Source: an uncultured Eubacteriales bacterium (GTDB lineage Bacteria > Bacillota > Clostridia > Christensenellales > Aristaeellaceae). Taken from it: 6,006 nucleotides of DNA. The notes beneath the pieces were generated by a model, which had not been told where the DNA came from, did not search any database, and saw nothing but the letters and a program-made list of their open reading frames with translations. The DNA lies in contig CADBNX010000436.1 in NCBI GenBank assembly GCA_902796115.1, forward strand, positions 1-6,006, written 5' to 3'. The position numbers were made by a program, and so were the translations under genes. This document shows, piece after piece, positions 5,125 through 6,006 of this stretch. Within the stretch, counting starts at the first letter, position 1; the number at the start of each line of letters is the position of its first letter.

Positions 5125-6006
5125 ATGGAAAGTCCTGTCATGCTTCCGGTGAAAAGCCGGGAAAAAGCAGATGTTCTCGTCGCGGGCGGCGGCGTTTCCG
5201 GATGCTGTGCCGCCATCGCTGCCGCACGTATGGGAAAAAAAGCGGTGCTGATTGACGAATGCGGAGTCCCCGGCGGTCAGGGTACCCTTGGCTTTGTAGC
5301 GCCGATCTCCGCCCTGAACGACCGCAACGGCGAAGCCTTCGGCGGACTGGGACAGGAAATCACCGATCGCATGCAGAGCGTCAATTCCCCGAACATGCTT
5401 GCCCTCACGCTGGTGCAGATGCTGCATGATGCCGGAGTGCGGGTGCATTACTTCACCAGGATTCTTTGCACAGAGCGTGAGGGCCGCCTGATCCGTTCCG
5501 TGGTAGCCGCGGAAAAATCCGGTCTGAAGCGCTTTGAGGCAGATGAATTCATCGACGCGACCGGAGACGCCGACCTCTCTTTTTTTGCCGGGGAAGAAAC
5601 CGTAACCGGCAGTGAGGAAGGCGTATTCGATTCCCTGATCCGTGAAGGTCTGGCCAGGATGCACAAGGAACACGCCGCCTGGAGCGTGCCCGCCCCCGGA
5701 GCGCTGCAGCCATGCTCCGTCATGTTCACGGTAGGAGGCGTTGAGGAAAGCGGCCGCGATCTGTACAAAACCTATGCCAATCACCGTTATACCTATGCGG
5801 AGCTCGGCATCACAAAGGAAGAATTCTTCCGCCTTCCCTACGCGGGCAAAACCGGTTTTGAGGAAAACGGGGCTTTTCTTCCCCTGCCTCAGGGCCGTTT
5901 CCTGTTTTACAGAAACGGGAACAGACCCGGCGAATACATCGTCAATATGACAAGAGTGCTTGGCGTCAACGGTACCGACGCAGATTCCCTCAATCAGGGC
6001 ACTTCC
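5125..6006 (+). CDS. FAD-dependent oxidoreductase (FAD_oxidored-like), 3' end cut by window
   Basis: The frame is open without a stop to base 6006: 294 codons of a protein whose relatives are commonly 430 residues or more. Residues 16-45 form the Rossmann FAD-binding fold, with GGGVSG (21-26) in DVLVAGGGVSGCCAAIAAA and Asp45 closing the second strand (VLIDE). GVPGGQGTLGFVAPIS (47-62) is the region near the flavin that follows, and DATGDADLS (144-152) is the second conserved flavin-contact motif of the family. No signal peptide is seen, so it should be cytoplasmic. ATG 5125 is preferred because GGAGG (5112-5116) ends eight bases upstream; ATG 5119 overlaps the ribosome site too closely. The divergent membrane AraC sensor suggests an inducible catabolic or uptake operon continuing to the right. 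The substrate cannot be told from sequence; relatives are often only named by fold. Confidence 0.9.
   Translation, partial: MESPVMLPVKSREKADVLVAGGGVSGCCAAIAAARMGKKAVLIDECGVPGGQGTLGFVAPISALNDRNGEAFGGLGQEITDRMQSVNSPNMLALTLVQMLHDAGVRVHYFTRILCTEREGRLIRSVVAAEKSGLKRFEADEFIDATGDADLSFFAGEETVTGSEEGVFDSLIREGLARMHKEHAAWSVPAPGALQPCSVMFTVGGVEESGRDLYKTYANHRYTYAELGITKEEFFRLPYAGKTGFEENGAFLPLPQGRFLFYRNGNRPGEYIVNMTRVLGVNGTDADSLNQGTS

Noticed and set aside
5002..5784. 260-codon open frame on the minus strand, opposite the oxidoreductase gene
   Set aside because: It is antisense to a clear Rossmann-fold FAD gene with conserved motifs, and it shows no family motif of its own. It also runs through the oxidoreductase promoter.

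Overview
The window looks like chromosome from an obligately anaerobic Firmicute of the Clostridia, probably a gut or rumen lineage with moderately high GC (mid-fifties percent by eye). The evidence is a rubredoxin-first ('reverse') rubrerythrin, a small P-loop protein of a type I recall from clostridial genomes under the misleading name 'PilT', a membrane-anchored AraC regulator, strong GGAGG-type ribosome sites and TATAAT promoters. No RNA gene, CRISPR array, phage gene or insertion sequence was seen.

Layout. Four genes lie on the minus strand: a 3'-truncated reverse rubrerythrin (1-440), threonine synthase thrC (568-2070), a 136-residue P-loop protein (2182-2592) and a 734-residue membrane sensor with a C-terminal AraC DNA-binding domain (2664-4868). 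One gene lies on the plus strand: an FAD-dependent oxidoreductase (from 5125, running off the right edge), divergent from the regulator across about 255 bp that holds a promoter for each.

How the genes fit together. The rubrerythrin detoxifies peroxide and oxygen and has its own promoter. The P-loop gene has a promoter just after the regulator stop codon. No separate thrC promoter was found, so thrC may be read with the P-loop gene; its leader can fold so that the ribosome site is either exposed or hidden. The regulator most likely senses an extracellular ligand and controls the divergent oxidoreductase operon. That promoter is preceded by four 10-bp units in exact helical phase, a good candidate for the regulator's binding site or for bent DNA.

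The most noteworthy points are the 10-bp phased array (5001-5040), the alternative hairpins that could mask the thrC ribosome site, a heptanucleotide repeat that has spread into the end of thrC, and GC-rich hairpins near the predicted 5' ends of three transcripts. All of these are read by eye and unconfirmed. I see nothing that clearly amounts to a new multi-gene system.
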